Shown here piece by piece: positions 1 through 9,057 of a stretch of 64,000 bases of DNA. How positions within the stretch are numbered: the first letter of the stretch is position 1; each line of letters starts with the position of its first letter. The notes below the pieces were generated by a model. That model did not search any database, had not been told where the DNA came from, and saw only the letters and a program-made list of their open reading frames with translations. The translations under genes and the position numbers were made by a program. The DNA is from WTFY01 sp965205275 (GTDB lineage: Bacteria > Pseudomonadota > Gammaproteobacteria > UBA4575), in NCBI GenBank assembly GCA_965205275.1, contig OZ242168.1:1612001-1676000 (forward strand), given 5' to 3'.

Positions 1-1
1 C

Positions 2-919
2 TACGGCGCAGAGCTGAACGTGTCCGATGAAATCCTGAGCCGCACCTCGGATGCCTACCGGCGCATACGCAATACGACCCGGTACCTGTTATCCAACCTG
101 AACGGCTTTGACCCCGACCACGACCGGATCCCGGCCGGGGACATGGTCGCCCTGGATTACTGGATCGTGTGCAAAACCCGGCACCTTCAGGATCAGGTCA
201 TCACCTATTACCGACACTACCAGTTTCATCGGATCTACAACCTGATCCACAATTTTTGTGTGCTGGAGCTCGGCGGGGACTACCTCGATATTGTCAAAGA
301 CCGGCAATACACCATGCAGACCAACAGCCCGGCCCGCAAGTCTGCACAAACAGCCATGTTCTACATCGGGGAGGCCTTGATTCGCTGGATCGCGCCGATC
401 CTGAGTTTTACCGCCGAAGAAGCCTGGCAGGAACTGCCCGGCAAGCACAGTGAAACGGTCTTTGTTCAGGAGTGGTATAACCTGGATGATTTCAGCGCTC
501 CTGGCACGATTACCGATGCGGACTGGAACGGCATACTCGAGACCCGCAAACACATCAGCAAGGAACTGGAGGGACTGCGCAACGAGAAAAAAATCGGTTC
601 ATCGCTGGATGCAGAGGTGCACATCTGGAAGGCGCCGGACTGCCTGTCGAAAATAAAAAATGATGAACTGCGCTTCGTGTTTATCACGTCCTGTGTCAAG
701 CTTGTCAAAGACGAGGAGGCCCCTGCAACGGCCACAAGAATATCCGATACCCGTGGCAACGAGTATTTTATTGAAGTGAAAAAGTCGGCCCATCAGAAAT
801 GCATTCGCTGCTGGCACTACCGTGAAGACGTGGGGGAAAACGGGCAACACCCTGAAATCTGCACCCGTTGCGCGAGCAATCTGCCAGACAGTGCGGGCGA
901 GTCACGCTTTTATGCTTAA
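2..919 (+). CDS. ileS: isoleucyl-tRNA synthetase, C-terminal part (partial)
   Basis: The frame is open from the first bases and gives 305 residues of the C-terminal part of isoleucyl-tRNA synthetase, which charges tRNA-Ile in the cytoplasm. Visible are the anticodon-binding helical domain (the stretch around ALDYWIV and later FTAEEAWQELPG) and the terminal zinc-finger module with cysteine pairs CIRC and CTRC about 20 residues apart. The catalytic domain lies upstream of the window. The GTG at position 20 is internal and not the start. The stop overlaps the start of lspA by 8 bases, the usual ileS-lspA coupling. Assignment is by family recognition and synteny. Confidence 0.97.
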   Translation, partial: YGAELNVSDEILSRTSDAYRRIRNTTRYLLSNLNGFDPDHDRIPAGDMVALDYWIVCKTRHLQDQVITYYRHYQFHRIYNLIHNFCVLELGGDYLDIVKDRQYTMQTNSPARKSAQTAMFYIGEALIRWIAPILSFTAEEAWQELPGKHSETVFVQEWYNLDDFSAPGTITDADWNGILETRKHISKELEGLRNEKKIGSSLDAEVHIWKAPDCLSKIKNDELRFVFITSCVKLVKDEEAPATATRISDTRGNEYFIEVKKSAHQKCIRCWHYREDVGENGQHPEICTRCASNLPDSAGESRFYA

Positions 920-1421
920 ATGGCTTTGGCTGAGCCTGTTCGTGATCATTGCCGATCAACTTGGCAAGCAGGCCGCCGTACAGTGGCTGGCTCAGTACGT
1001 GCCGTATCCCTTTCTGCCCTATTTCAATTTTTCACTGGCCTTTAACGAGGGGGCCGCATTCAGTTTCCTGAGCCAGGCCGGAGGCTGGCAACGCTGGCTG
1101 TTCTTTGCACTCGCGGTTGCGATCAGCATTTTTATCCTTTTCTGGCTCAGGAAACTGGAAGCAGAAGAAAAGCTGCTGGCCATCAGCCTTGCCCTGGTTT
1201 TGGGAGGTGCGATCGGGAACGGGATTGATCGTGCCCTGTATGGAAGAGTCACTGACTTTATCGACTGGTATTACTACTCCAGCGATACCTGTCTTCCTCT
1301 TTTCTTCCGGCTGAACGATGGCACCTGTCACTGGCCCACGTTCAATCTTGCCGACTCCGCTATTTTTCTGGGGGCCGCACTGATGATTATTCAGGCCCTG
1401 TCCGGTAAGAACCGTGGCTGA
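912..1421 (+). CDS. lspA: lipoprotein signal peptidase
   Basis: Signal peptidase II, an inner-membrane aspartic protease that cleaves the signal peptide of prolipoproteins after lipid modification. The 169-residue product has four hydrophobic segments and both catalytic blocks: NGIDR followed by DFIDWYY, and FNLADSAIFLG with the second aspartate. The ATG at 912 overlaps the ileS stop and gives the normal family length of 160-170 residues; the frame stays open further upstream but that would add a non-homologous extension. It is probably translated by coupling to ileS. Confidence 0.96.
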   Translation: MLKWLWLSLFVIIADQLGKQAAVQWLAQYVPYPFLPYFNFSLAFNEGAAFSFLSQAGGWQRWLFFALAVAISIFILFWLRKLEAEEKLLAISLALVLGGAIGNGIDRALYGRVTDFIDWYYYSSDTCLPLFFRLNDGTCHWPTFNLADSAIFLGAALMIIQALSGKNRG

Positions 1422-1433
1422 CGGAACCGGGTC

Positions 1434-1988
1434 TCATGCGCCGCGCAGCAAGGCGGCTTCTACCTGATCGCGCTTCTGGGCGCCTGCCAGACAAGTGATA
1501 ATTTCCAGGGCAAAATCCATTGCCGTCCCCGGCCCCCGGGACGTCAGTATATTGCCGTCCTGCTGCACGGCGGCATCCGTGATTTCGGTCGTATCCAGAC
1601 CAAGGGGCTCCAGTACACCGGGATAGGCAGTAGCCTTTTTGTGGTCCAGCAGACCTGCCGTGGCCAGTACCTTGGGGGCCGCACAGATTGCACCAATAGG
1701 ACGCTCATTGCCTGCGGCACGCTGCAGGATCCTGTGAATGCGGTCATCGGCATCCAGATGATCGGCACCCGGAAGCCCTCCAGGCAAGACTACCATGTCA
1801 AAATCCTGCTCCAGGACCGCATCCACGGAGGTGTCCGCAATAATCCGGGTGCCGCGTGATGCCGTAACCGGCTGCCCATCCAGACTTGCCGTGACGACCT
1901 CAATGTCGGCACGCCGCAGCAGATCGATGATGGTGACGGCTTCGAGTTCTTCAAAACCCTCCGCGAGAGGGACGAGCACGGTTGCCAT
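1434..1988 (-). CDS. yajL: DJ-1/PfpI family protein (YajL/ThiJ type)
   Basis: A 184-residue single-domain DJ-1 superfamily protein. The nucleophile cysteine sits in the elbow AICAAP, the partner glutamate in EGFEELE near residue 12, and the glycine-rich VVLPGGLPGADHL loop precedes them. Members act as chaperones or as deglycases/glyoxalases on glycated protein and DNA, and the exact activity is disputed. It converges with lspA, with only 12 bases between the stop codons. The symbol follows the closest family I recognise; the general assignment is firm and the specific function is not. Confidence 0.9.
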   Translation of the reverse strand: MATVLVPLAEGFEELEAVTIIDLLRRADIEVVTASLDGQPVTASRGTRIIADTSVDAVLEQDFDMVVLPGGLPGADHLDADDRIHRILQRAAGNERPIGAICAAPKVLATAGLLDHKKATAYPGVLEPLGLDTTEITDAAVQQDGNILTSRGPGTAMDFALEIITCLAGAQKRDQVEAALLRGA

Positions 1989-2071
1989 GGTTTTATCCTT
2001 TCAACTGGTTCTGACCGGAATCCATTGTACCGCCTGTGCGTTGATTTTTAAAAGTTCCTGACCGGGTAACC

Positions 2072-3397
2072 CTAGCTGGCCATACCTTGCGCGTACGTCA
2101 TTCCTTTTAAAAGCTTGAGTGCCTCGTCCAGCGCATGATCGGTCGTATTCCCTTCGCGGGGTTTGGGAACGATGATCACCGATGCAGGTTCCCTGGGTTC
2201 AGCCTGGTCCTTGTTTTCATTTTCAAGACGGTTTCTCAAGGCAGCCTCCCCGGTCACGGAGGCATCAGGGTCTGTGCTTTCAGGGTCATCGGCCTCTTTC
2301 AACAGGATATCCGGAATAATCCCTTCATTCTGTATGGACCGGCCTGAGGGTGTGTAATAGCGCGCCGTCGTCAACTTCAGTGCGGCATTGCCCTTGAGTG
2401 GCAAAATGGTCTGTACGGAACCTTTGCCAAATGAAGTGGTGCCCAGGACCGTGGCACGCTTGTGGTCCTGCATGGCCCCCGCGACAATTTCCGAAGCGGA
2501 TGCCGAACCCTGGTTAATCAGCACTACCAGGGGGGCGCCTTTCAGCAAGTCATCGGTGCTTGCAGAATATTTCAGTTCTGAATCATCTATCCGTCCCTTG
2601 ATGTACACGATCAGGGCATCATCTTCCAGAAAGACATCCGAAACCCCCACGGCACCCGTCAGCAGACCGCCGGGGTTGTTGCGCAAGTCGAGCACCAGGC
2701 CTTTCAGGCTGCCCTTGTTTTCCTTTTCCAGACTTTCCATCGCGTCCAGCAGTCCACGCGTGGTCTTGGATTGAAAGTTGGAAATCCGTACGTAACCAAA
2801 ACCCGGTTCAAGAATCCGGCTGCGCACACTGCGTACACGAATCAGGGCGCGCGTAATGGTCAGCTTCAGGGGCATGTCCGCATCTTCACGCATGATCGTC
2901 AGGTCAATCTTTGAACCCTTTTCGCCACGCATGAGTTTGACCGCCTCGTCCAGGGTCAATCCTTTCACCGGGGTGTCGTCGAGTTTGATAATCAGGTCCC
3001 CCGCCTGCACACCGGCACGTTGCGCAGGGGTATCGTCAATCGGCGCAATCACCTTTACGAAACCGTTTTCCATTCCAACCTCAATGCCGAGCCCGCCAAA
3101 CTCACCCGTAGTGCCAATCTGGAGTTCGCGGAACTGCTCCGCATCCAGGAATGAAGAGTGTGAGTCAAGACCGGACAGCATGCCGCGAATGGCATTCTTT
3201 AAAAGATCGCCGTCATCCACCTCGGTCACGTAATCCTTTTTGATTCGTGCATACACATCCGTGAACGTACGCAGATCATCCAGCGGCAGCGAGGCGGCTT
3301 TTTCCTTGTCTGCCCATACATTGTGAACCAGGGTCACGGACAGGCCCAAAGCGATGCCCGACACCAGTCCAAGACCTATGGAACGTTTGAATCTCAT
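2072..3397 (-). CDS. ctpA: carboxyl-terminal processing protease (S41)
   Basis: A 441-residue periplasmic serine protease of the C-terminal processing family. From the N-terminus it has a signal/anchor segment (GLGLVSGIALGLSVTLVHNV), a PDZ domain (about 95-180, with GLGIEV), and the S41 core with the catalytic serine in GSASASE and the lysine in FGKGSVQT. The start at 3397 is chosen because GGAGAG lies just upstream and the signal sequence then begins MRFKRS; a longer frame to 3493 adds a non-hydrophobic leader. It follows envC on the same strand, the usual pairing for cell-wall remodelling, although gpmI, often part of this cluster, is absent. Confidence 0.93.
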   Translation of the reverse strand: MRFKRSIGLGLVSGIALGLSVTLVHNVWADKEKAASLPLDDLRTFTDVYARIKKDYVTEVDDGDLLKNAIRGMLSGLDSHSSFLDAEQFRELQIGTTGEFGGLGIEVGMENGFVKVIAPIDDTPAQRAGVQAGDLIIKLDDTPVKGLTLDEAVKLMRGEKGSKIDLTIMREDADMPLKLTITRALIRVRSVRSRILEPGFGYVRISNFQSKTTRGLLDAMESLEKENKGSLKGLVLDLRNNPGGLLTGAVGVSDVFLEDDALIVYIKGRIDDSELKYSASTDDLLKGAPLVVLINQGSASASEIVAGAMQDHKRATVLGTTSFGKGSVQTILPLKGNAALKLTTARYYTPSGRSIQNEGIIPDILLKEADDPESTDPDASVTGEAALRNRLENENKDQAEPREPASVIIVPKPREGNTTDHALDEALKLLKGMTYAQGMAS

Positions 3398-3546
3398 GAC
3401 CACTCTCCGGAATTTAGAATTTCCATCCAATCGTACCCTTATTATGTGAAGCGAAACAGTATATTCGCAATAGATTAGACCTGCCCCAGGCAAGGTGATT
3501 CCCGCAAAAAACCGGATTCATGCAGGAGGTACCGCATGGATTCCAT

Positions 3547-4737
3547 TCAGCCAGGCTTGCCTGGTGAAGCCGGTTTCCTGCACCAGATTCCGGGATTGAC
3601 CGGCTTGCCCTGTTTGCGAATCTCGAAATACAGCCCGGTACGGTTGTTTCCACCACTATTGCCTACCGAGGCAATACGTTCTCCTGCCCTGACCCATTCA
3701 CCGGCCTGTTTGTAAAGACTCTGGCTGTGCCCGTACAGGCTCATATACCCATTGCCATGGTCAATAATCGTTAACAGACCCAGGCCCCGCATCCATTCTG
3801 CAAACACCACCCGCCCATGAAAAATACTGTGCACGCCACTGCCTTCCCGGCCTGGAATGAATACCCCCTGCCAGTACAGCCTGCGATGTGAAAAATTCCG
3901 CTTCTGACCAAACCGGTTACTCGGTCTTCCGGTCACAGGCCAGGAGAGTTTGCCTTTTACTTCCCGGAAGTCCTGTCCCTGATCAATATACGGGATGTTG
4001 ACCAGGGCCTCATGCAGGTCTTCAAGAAGTTTCTCGAGCTGTTTTCTATCCACCTCAAGATTTGCAAGCCTGGCCTGTTCGCCAAAAACACGGGCCCTTA
4101 GATTTTCAAGTACCGCTTGCCGCTTCTTTTGTTCTTCCCCGATCTGTTGTTTCTGGCTTAACAGAACCTGCCGGGTGTGGGTAGCCGACTTTTCCTCTCC
4201 TGCAATTTCATCCTGCACATTTTTAACACCCTGCAAAATCTTTCTGGCCTGTTCAATCTCATGCAGGCGTGCACGGTGCAGATAATCATAATACACCAGC
4301 GTACGGCCCAGTTTTGCATACCCCTGCTGGTTGAGCAGCAGCTTCAGCTTTTCCTGGCCTCCGTACATGTACTCAGATCTCATTTGTGCATACAGGATAT
4401 TGCGGTGTCTGGAGAGTTGCTCCAGCAGCCCCTGTTTTCTGGATTCCAGCGTCCGGATACGTTGCCAGCTGTCGCTCAGGATCGATTCGGTTTTATTGAG
4501 TTCCCGATTGAGTTGACCGATGTGGCGCTCGAACTCGCGCAACTCCTTTTCCAGCTTGCCCGCCTCGCCACGGCTCTTCTCGATCCTGATCTGACTTTTC
4601 TGAATCTGCTTCTGGACCTGCGCAAGTTTTTCTTCCGCTTCCTGTTGCGACGGAGCTGCAGACAACGGGGCGGCAAGACTCATGCCGCAGGCGAGCACGA
4701 TACGAAACAACACCCGCCTGTCCGGACTGCCGCTCAC
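3547..4737 (-). CDS. envC: murein hydrolase activator EnvC-like (degenerate LytM domain)
   Basis: A protein of about 396 residues with a short hydrophobic export signal (residues 10-30), a long coiled coil rich in K, E and Q (about 35-250), and a C-terminal M23/LytM domain. EnvC activates septal amidases AmiA/B in the periplasm. Zinc-ligand positions look degenerate: QGVFIPG and TGLYFEI replace the usual HxxxD and HxHFE, which agrees with an activator rather than an active peptidase. The start is uncertain; GTG at 4737 is used, TTG at 4710 is possible, and the frame extends to 4791. ctpA follows on the same strand after about 150 bases. Confidence 0.88.
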   Translation of the reverse strand: MSGSPDRRVLFRIVLACGMSLAAPLSAAPSQQEAEEKLAQVQKQIQKSQIRIEKSRGEAGKLEKELREFERHIGQLNRELNKTESILSDSWQRIRTLESRKQGLLEQLSRHRNILYAQMRSEYMYGGQEKLKLLLNQQGYAKLGRTLVYYDYLHRARLHEIEQARKILQGVKNVQDEIAGEEKSATHTRQVLLSQKQQIGEEQKKRQAVLENLRARVFGEQARLANLEVDRKQLEKLLEDLHEALVNIPYIDQGQDFREVKGKLSWPVTGRPSNRFGQKRNFSHRRLYWQGVFIPGREGSGVHSIFHGRVVFAEWMRGLGLLTIIDHGNGYMSLYGHSQSLYKQAGEWVRAGERIASVGNSGGNNRTGLYFEIRKQGKPVNPGIWCRKPASPGKPG

Positions 4738-4970
4738 CTGAATGTATGTCCCCGATATAAAGATTCGGGAAGTATATACCGTAATCCGCACCGTGCAGTC
4801 TGTGGCTCGGCTTTTCCGGTTTCCGGCCCGGATGAGACGCTGCCCGGCCGGGCGACCGGTTTCATACCCCGTATGACTTGCGGGCCGATACCCGACAGGA
4901 GATGCGTTCCGTCCACGGACAGATCTGAGGATATAATTTGCAAAAACCCAGCCAAAACTTTATTAATGTA

Positions 4971-4998
4971 TTAGACATTTATAATATTAGATTATACT
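4971..4998 (+). promoter_or_regulatory. promoter and candidate operator of the ArsR gene
   Basis: TTAGAC (4971-4976) and TATACT (4993-4998) are spaced by 16 bases. Overlapping the -10 is the inverted repeat TATAAT-N5-ATTATA at 4980-4996. An AT-rich dyad over the -10 is the usual position of an autoregulatory ArsR operator. Sequence inspection only; binding is inferred. Confidence 0.5.
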
Positions 4999-5045
4999 AT
5001 GTATCCATAGATAAACGCAGAGATACGAATCCAGGGCAAAACAGC

Positions 5046-5366
5046 ATGAGCATAAGTGCAGAAGAACTTGTCGATCGGGAGAATGATATCGAGCAGGCCG
5101 CAAGGTCCCTCAAGGCCATGTCGCATCCGTTGCGGCTGAAAATTCTATGCGTCCTGGGCAAACGTGAAATAAGCGTGCAGGACATCGTCTGCACTGTGGG
5201 CACGTCCCAAAGTAATATATCGCAGCATTTGGCCATATTGCGTGACAAGGGTATATTGGCTTCCCGAAAAGATGCAAATCGTGTCTATTACCGGGTAGGA
5301 GATAATCGCACCCTTAAACTGATTGAAATGATGCAACAGGTTTTTTGTTCGGTCCATAACTCCTGA
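5046..5366 (+). CDS. ArsR-family regulator, probable persulfide sensor (BigR/SqrR/YgaV type)
   Basis: A 106-residue winged-helix repressor. The core runs SHPLRLKIL, then the recognition helix around TSQSNISQHLAIL, then the wing with ANRVYYRVGD. Cysteines are at 35, 49 and 101. The pair 35/101 is 66 residues apart, the same spacing as the redox pair I recall for SqrR (41/107) and BigR (42/108), which form a polysulfide bridge on sensing sulfane sulfur; metal-site CxC motifs of ArsR/SmtB are absent. The ATG at 5046 gives the normal length. It lies 87 bases upstream of a rhodanese gene, a sensible target. Sulfane-sulfur sensing is an inference. Confidence 0.8.
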   Translation: MSISAEELVDRENDIEQAARSLKAMSHPLRLKILCVLGKREISVQDIVCTVGTSQSNISQHLAILRDKGILASRKDANRVYYRVGDNRTLKLIEMMQQVFCSVHNS

Positions 5367-5453
5367 ATATCGAGTTCCCATGCGCAGCATTTCATTTGTG
5401 AAGAATGCCCTTCCTGCCATTGATTCAGCACAGTAACTAAGCACCTACCCGAA

Positions 5454-5879
5454 ATGGAAGAATTCACCGATTTCGTTATTCGGAATTATCATCTTTTTAT
5501 CGCCTTCGCCGTTGTGCTCGGGATGATTCTCTGGACCGAGGGAAAACGGGCGACCCGGAGCTTCAAGGAAATTACACCTGCGGAAGCCGTCACCCTTATC
5601 AACACGGGAGACCCCTTGATACTGGATGTGCGCGAGGCCAATGAGCATAGCCAGGGCAGTATTATCAATGCAAAACATGTGGCATTAAGTGCACTCTCGA
5701 AAAAGGCAGAGAACCTTGTAAAAGACAAGGAACGACCGGTACTGGTTTTCTGCAAAACAGGGAATCGCTCTTCGCAGGCCTGCAAGGTATTGGCAGGCAA
5801 CCGCTACACCAGGGTGTTCGGTATGAAAGGCGGTATTACGGCCTGGATCAATGATCAGCTTCCGGTGGTTAAAAAATGA
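5454..5879 (+). CDS. yibN: membrane-anchored rhodanese-like sulfurtransferase (YibN)
   Basis: A 141-residue protein with one N-terminal transmembrane helix (HLFIAFAVVLGMILW) and a rhodanese domain. The active-site loop is FCKTGNRS with the persulfide-forming cysteine; ILDVRE and GSIINAKHV are the other rhodanese signatures. The gene order yibN-grxC-secB-gpsA is a standard gammaproteobacterial cluster. The unusual upstream neighbour is the ArsR-type persulfide sensor. The end overlaps the grxC start by four bases (ATGA). Confidence 0.93.
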   Translation: MEEFTDFVIRNYHLFIAFAVVLGMILWTEGKRATRSFKEITPAEAVTLINTGDPLILDVREANEHSQGSIINAKHVALSALSKKAENLVKDKERPVLVFCKTGNRSSQACKVLAGNRYTRVFGMKGGITAWINDQLPVVKK

Positions 5880-6136
5880 GTGCCGGCAAGGTCACAATTT
5901 ATTCCGGAAATCGCTGCGCGTACTGCAACGCGGCAAAGCGTCTGCTCGACAGCAAGAACGTTGCCTATACCGAAATAAACATCGACGAGGATCCTGCGCT
6001 TCGCGAAGAAATGATGGCACGCACCCAGCGCCAGACGGTACCGCAGGTTTTTATCGGCGAAGTACATGTGGGTGGCTTTGATGACCTCTCCGAGTTAAAC
6101 CAGTCAGGCAAGCTGGATGAACTGCTGTCGGCATGA
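5876..6136 (+). CDS. grxC: glutaredoxin 3
   Basis: An 86-residue glutaredoxin that reduces disulfides and glutathione mixed disulfides in the cytoplasm. The active site is CAYC (RCAYCNAAK), where the common form is CPYC; the cis-proline loop QTVPQVF and the glutathione-binding GGFDDL block are present. Start overlaps the yibN stop (ATGA), so the two are translationally coupled. Length and order fit GrxC. Confidence 0.95.
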   Translation: MSAGKVTIYSGNRCAYCNAAKRLLDSKNVAYTEINIDEDPALREEMMARTQRQTVPQVFIGEVHVGGFDDLSELNQSGKLDELLSA

Positions 6137-6525
6137 AACATTTTTTCAGGCAGCAGTTTCCCTTGAAATTCTTTTTTGACAGCCACATTTCCTCGTTTGA
6201 GAACGCATAGAGCAAACCTTTCCTGCTGAGGTTCTACCGCCATGGAGTTCAGTCAATCCTGAACCGTCGACATCCTTGCCAAACGAGGCGTCCCAGCTCT
6301 GCTGCTGCACGGTTTTCCCATCATCGAGATTATCTTCCTCCGTACCCACCGGCAGAGAGGCCAGCAATATTTTCAGCTGATTGATTAATATCGCGCAGTC
6401 GCTTAGGCTTGTCCCTAGTTTGCAGGGCGGCATGACCCCTTAGGCATAGTACAATTACTCAGTTTCAAAGTGAGCCGCTACCCTCTTTCGATCAAGCTTG
6501 ATAACGTGAAAACCTATCTGATCCC
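6137..6525. other. grxC-secB intergenic stretch, no supported gene
   Basis: This 389-base gap holds no gene I can support. A 95-codon minus-strand frame (6146-6433) has no recognisable motif and no convincing ribosome binding site. The secB promoter must lie near the right end, but no box is good enough to call. Confidence 0.5.
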
Positions 6526-6990
6526 ATGACCACGGAAACAGCTCAAAAATTTGAGATTCAAAAAATCTATATCAAAGACATTTCCTTCGAGACCCCGCAT
6601 TCACCAAAAATATTTACCGAAGAATGGAACCCCAAAACCGACATTCATATTCATTCAGAAAATTTCAAACTGGATGAACATGTGTATGAGGTCTGCATGA
6701 CCGTGCAGGTCACTGCAACCCAGCAAGAGACTACCGCCTTCCTGGTCGAGGTAAAACAGGCCGGTATATTTTTAGTCAGGAATTTCAAAAAAGAGCAGCA
6801 CAACCAGTTACTGGGAAGTTACTGCCCCAATATCCTGTTTCCCTTTGCACGCGAGACCGTGGCTGAATTAATCTTAAAAGGCGGTTTCCCGCAATTGCTG
6901 CTGAATCCGGTAAATTTTGAAGCTTTGTATCAGCAGCACCTGAAAGCCCTGAAAGAACAAAAATCCGATCCCGATCAAATCAAACACTGA
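6526..6990 (+). CDS. secB: protein-export chaperone SecB
   Basis: A 154-residue cytoplasmic chaperone that keeps preproteins unfolded and passes them to SecA. Family blocks seen are QKIYIKDISFETPHSP near the N-terminus and CPNILFPFARETVAELI with GGFPQLLLNPVNF in the centre. Length is normal. gpsA follows after 8 bases, the conserved arrangement. Confidence 0.97.
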   Translation: MTTETAQKFEIQKIYIKDISFETPHSPKIFTEEWNPKTDIHIHSENFKLDEHVYEVCMTVQVTATQQETTAFLVEVKQAGIFLVRNFKKEQHNQLLGSYCPNILFPFARETVAELILKGGFPQLLLNPVNFEALYQQHLKALKEQKSDPDQIKH

Positions 6991-6998
6991 TGTAACGT

Positions 6999-7994
6999 AT
7001 GGCTATCACGACAGTGTTGGGCGCAGGATCCTGGGGCACGGCACTTGCCATCCAGCTGTCCCAGAATGGTCACAGCGTACAGATATGGGATTGCGATTCC
7101 GAGTTGATCGATACCCTGCAAACCCGGCAATGCAATTTGCGTTACCTTCCCTACCATCCCCTTCCGGATTCAATCTCGGCACACCATGATTTGTCGGCCG
7201 GGGTCCGTGACGCCGATTTTATTCTGGTTGCAGTCCCGAGCTACGCCATGCGAACCGTGTGCGAACAGCTCGTGCAATCAGGTTTCCCGGCACGGCTTGT
7301 CTGGGCCACCAAGGGATTCGAAACACAAAGCGACATGATGATGCATGAAGTGGTTGCCCAGGTGCTGGGGGACAAGGTTCAAACGGCCGTGTTATCGGGT
7401 CCGTCCTTTGCCAAGGAAGTCGCCAGCAATCAGCCTACCGCGGTAACGCTTGCATCCGGTGATCCGGCGTATGCAAAAGAACTGGCGGGTTATTTTCACA
7501 ACAACAATTTCCGCGTCTATACCAGTGATGATGTCGTCGGCGTTGAACTGGGGGGTACCATCAAGAACGTGCTTGCGATTGCCGCCGGCATCGCAGATGG
7601 GCTTGGATTTGGCGCCAATGCGCGGGCGGCACTGGTCACCCGGGGTCTGGCGGAAATGATGCGCCTGGGACAAAGCCTGGGCGCAAACCGGAAAACACTG
7701 ATGGGTCTGGCGGGTGTGGGAGACCTGGTACTCACCTGTACCGACGATCAGTCCCGGAATCGTCGTCTGGGGCTTGCCCTGGCACAAGGGAAGACCGCGC
7801 AACAGTACATGGAGGAACTGGGACAGACCGTTGAAGGGTTTCATGCCGCACAGGTCGTGCACCGGGTTGCCAAACAGCACCAGGTTGACATGCCGATCTG
7901 TACCCAGGTATGGCGTGTACTGAACGAAGACACCGATCTTGAAACCGCTGTATCGGAATTATTGAGTCGTGACATGAAAGTCGAGCTGGCATGA
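6999..7994 (+). CDS. gpsA: glycerol-3-phosphate dehydrogenase [NAD(P)+]
   Basis: A 331-residue cytoplasmic enzyme that reduces dihydroxyacetone phosphate to sn-glycerol 3-phosphate, the backbone for phospholipids. The Rossmann motif GAGSWGTALA is at residue 8, the catalytic lysine is in GTIKNVLAI, and GPSFAKEV and RGLAEMMRLG are family signatures. Adjacent to secB as usual. Confidence 0.97.
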   Translation: MAITTVLGAGSWGTALAIQLSQNGHSVQIWDCDSELIDTLQTRQCNLRYLPYHPLPDSISAHHDLSAGVRDADFILVAVPSYAMRTVCEQLVQSGFPARLVWATKGFETQSDMMMHEVVAQVLGDKVQTAVLSGPSFAKEVASNQPTAVTLASGDPAYAKELAGYFHNNNFRVYTSDDVVGVELGGTIKNVLAIAAGIADGLGFGANARAALVTRGLAEMMRLGQSLGANRKTLMGLAGVGDLVLTCTDDQSRNRRLGLALAQGKTAQQYMEELGQTVEGFHAAQVVHRVAKQHQVDMPICTQVWRVLNEDTDLETAVSELLSRDMKVELA

Positions 7995-8060
7995 ACCGGG
8001 AATGTACCGGTACCCGGTGGATTTCAAGGTACGCATAAGCGTGAAACCTGGGCTTCAGGC

Positions 8061-9017
8061 ATGAACAGCGATCACAGACTCAAGGTGGATCTTTGCGGCC
8101 TGAAACTGGATTCGCCATTGATCCTTCTGTCGGGTTGTGTGGGCTTTGGTGAGGAATATACCCGCATCCAGGGGTTTTCCAATCGTGATATCGGGGCCGT
8201 GTGCCTGAAAGGCACGACACTCGAACCCCGCCTCGGTAACGCCCCGCATCGGCTTGCCGAAACACCGGAAGGGATGCTGAATGCCATCGGCCTGCAAAAC
8301 CCGGGCGTAGAGGCCATCGTAAACGAGGTTTTACCTGAACTGGATTTTTCACAAACGCGTTTTATTGCCAACGTCTCCGGTTCAACCGTAGAAGAATACC
8401 GGGAAATCACGCGAAAATTTGACGACTCACCGATTGACGCCATCGAAATCAATATCTCATGCCCGAATGTAAAAGAAGGCGGCGTGGCCTTTGGCAACGA
8501 CCCGGAAATGTCGGCACGTGTAGTAGGTGCCTGTCGTGAAGTCACCACAAAACCGCTCATTACAAAACTGTCGCCAAACCAGACCGACATCCAGCACAAT
8601 GCAAAATGCTGTATCGAAGCGGGCAGTGACGCCTTTGCCGTGATCAATACCGTCATGGGCATGGCGATCGATATCGAAACCAGACAACCCGTGCTTCACA
8701 ACAACCGGGGCGGTTTGTCCGGTCCCGCGATCAAGCCAATCGCATTATTGAAAGTGCACGAGGTGTACCAGGTATGCAAGCCGCACAAGATTCCCATCAT
8801 CGGCCAGGGCGGCATCGTCAATGCCAGTGACGCCATTGAATTTCTGATCGCAGGGGCGACAGCCGTGGGCCTGGGCACAGGCCTTTTTTACGACCCCCTG
8901 TGCTGCAAGAAAATAAGCCAGGGGATTATCGATTACCTGGATAAAAACAATTACACACACGTGAACGCAATTACCGGAAGCCTGCAGCTACACTCCGGCT
9001 TTACCACGTACATATAG
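8061..9017 (+). CDS. pyrD: dihydroorotate dehydrogenase, class 1B-like
   Basis: A 318-residue FMN-dependent TIM-barrel protein for the fourth step of pyrimidine synthesis. The catalytic residue region reads INISCPNVKEGGVAFG: a cysteine marks class 1 enzymes, whereas the membrane-bound class 2 enzyme of most gammaproteobacteria has serine and an N-terminal amphipathic helix, missing here. The pattern ANVSGSTVEEY and IIGQGGIVNASDAIEF fits class 1B, which usually needs the PyrK electron-transfer subunit; no pyrK is in the window. It could instead be a DHODH-like paralogue with another substrate. Confidence 0.82.
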   Translation: MNSDHRLKVDLCGLKLDSPLILLSGCVGFGEEYTRIQGFSNRDIGAVCLKGTTLEPRLGNAPHRLAETPEGMLNAIGLQNPGVEAIVNEVLPELDFSQTRFIANVSGSTVEEYREITRKFDDSPIDAIEINISCPNVKEGGVAFGNDPEMSARVVGACREVTTKPLITKLSPNQTDIQHNAKCCIEAGSDAFAVINTVMGMAIDIETRQPVLHNNRGGLSGPAIKPIALLKVHEVYQVCKPHKIPIIGQGGIVNASDAIEFLIAGATAVGLGTGLFYDPLCCKKISQGIIDYLDKNNYTHVNAITGSLQLHSGFTTYI

Positions 9018-9057
9018 GAAAAGCCGGACCGCTGATGAGAAACCAGGGGAACTGTTA

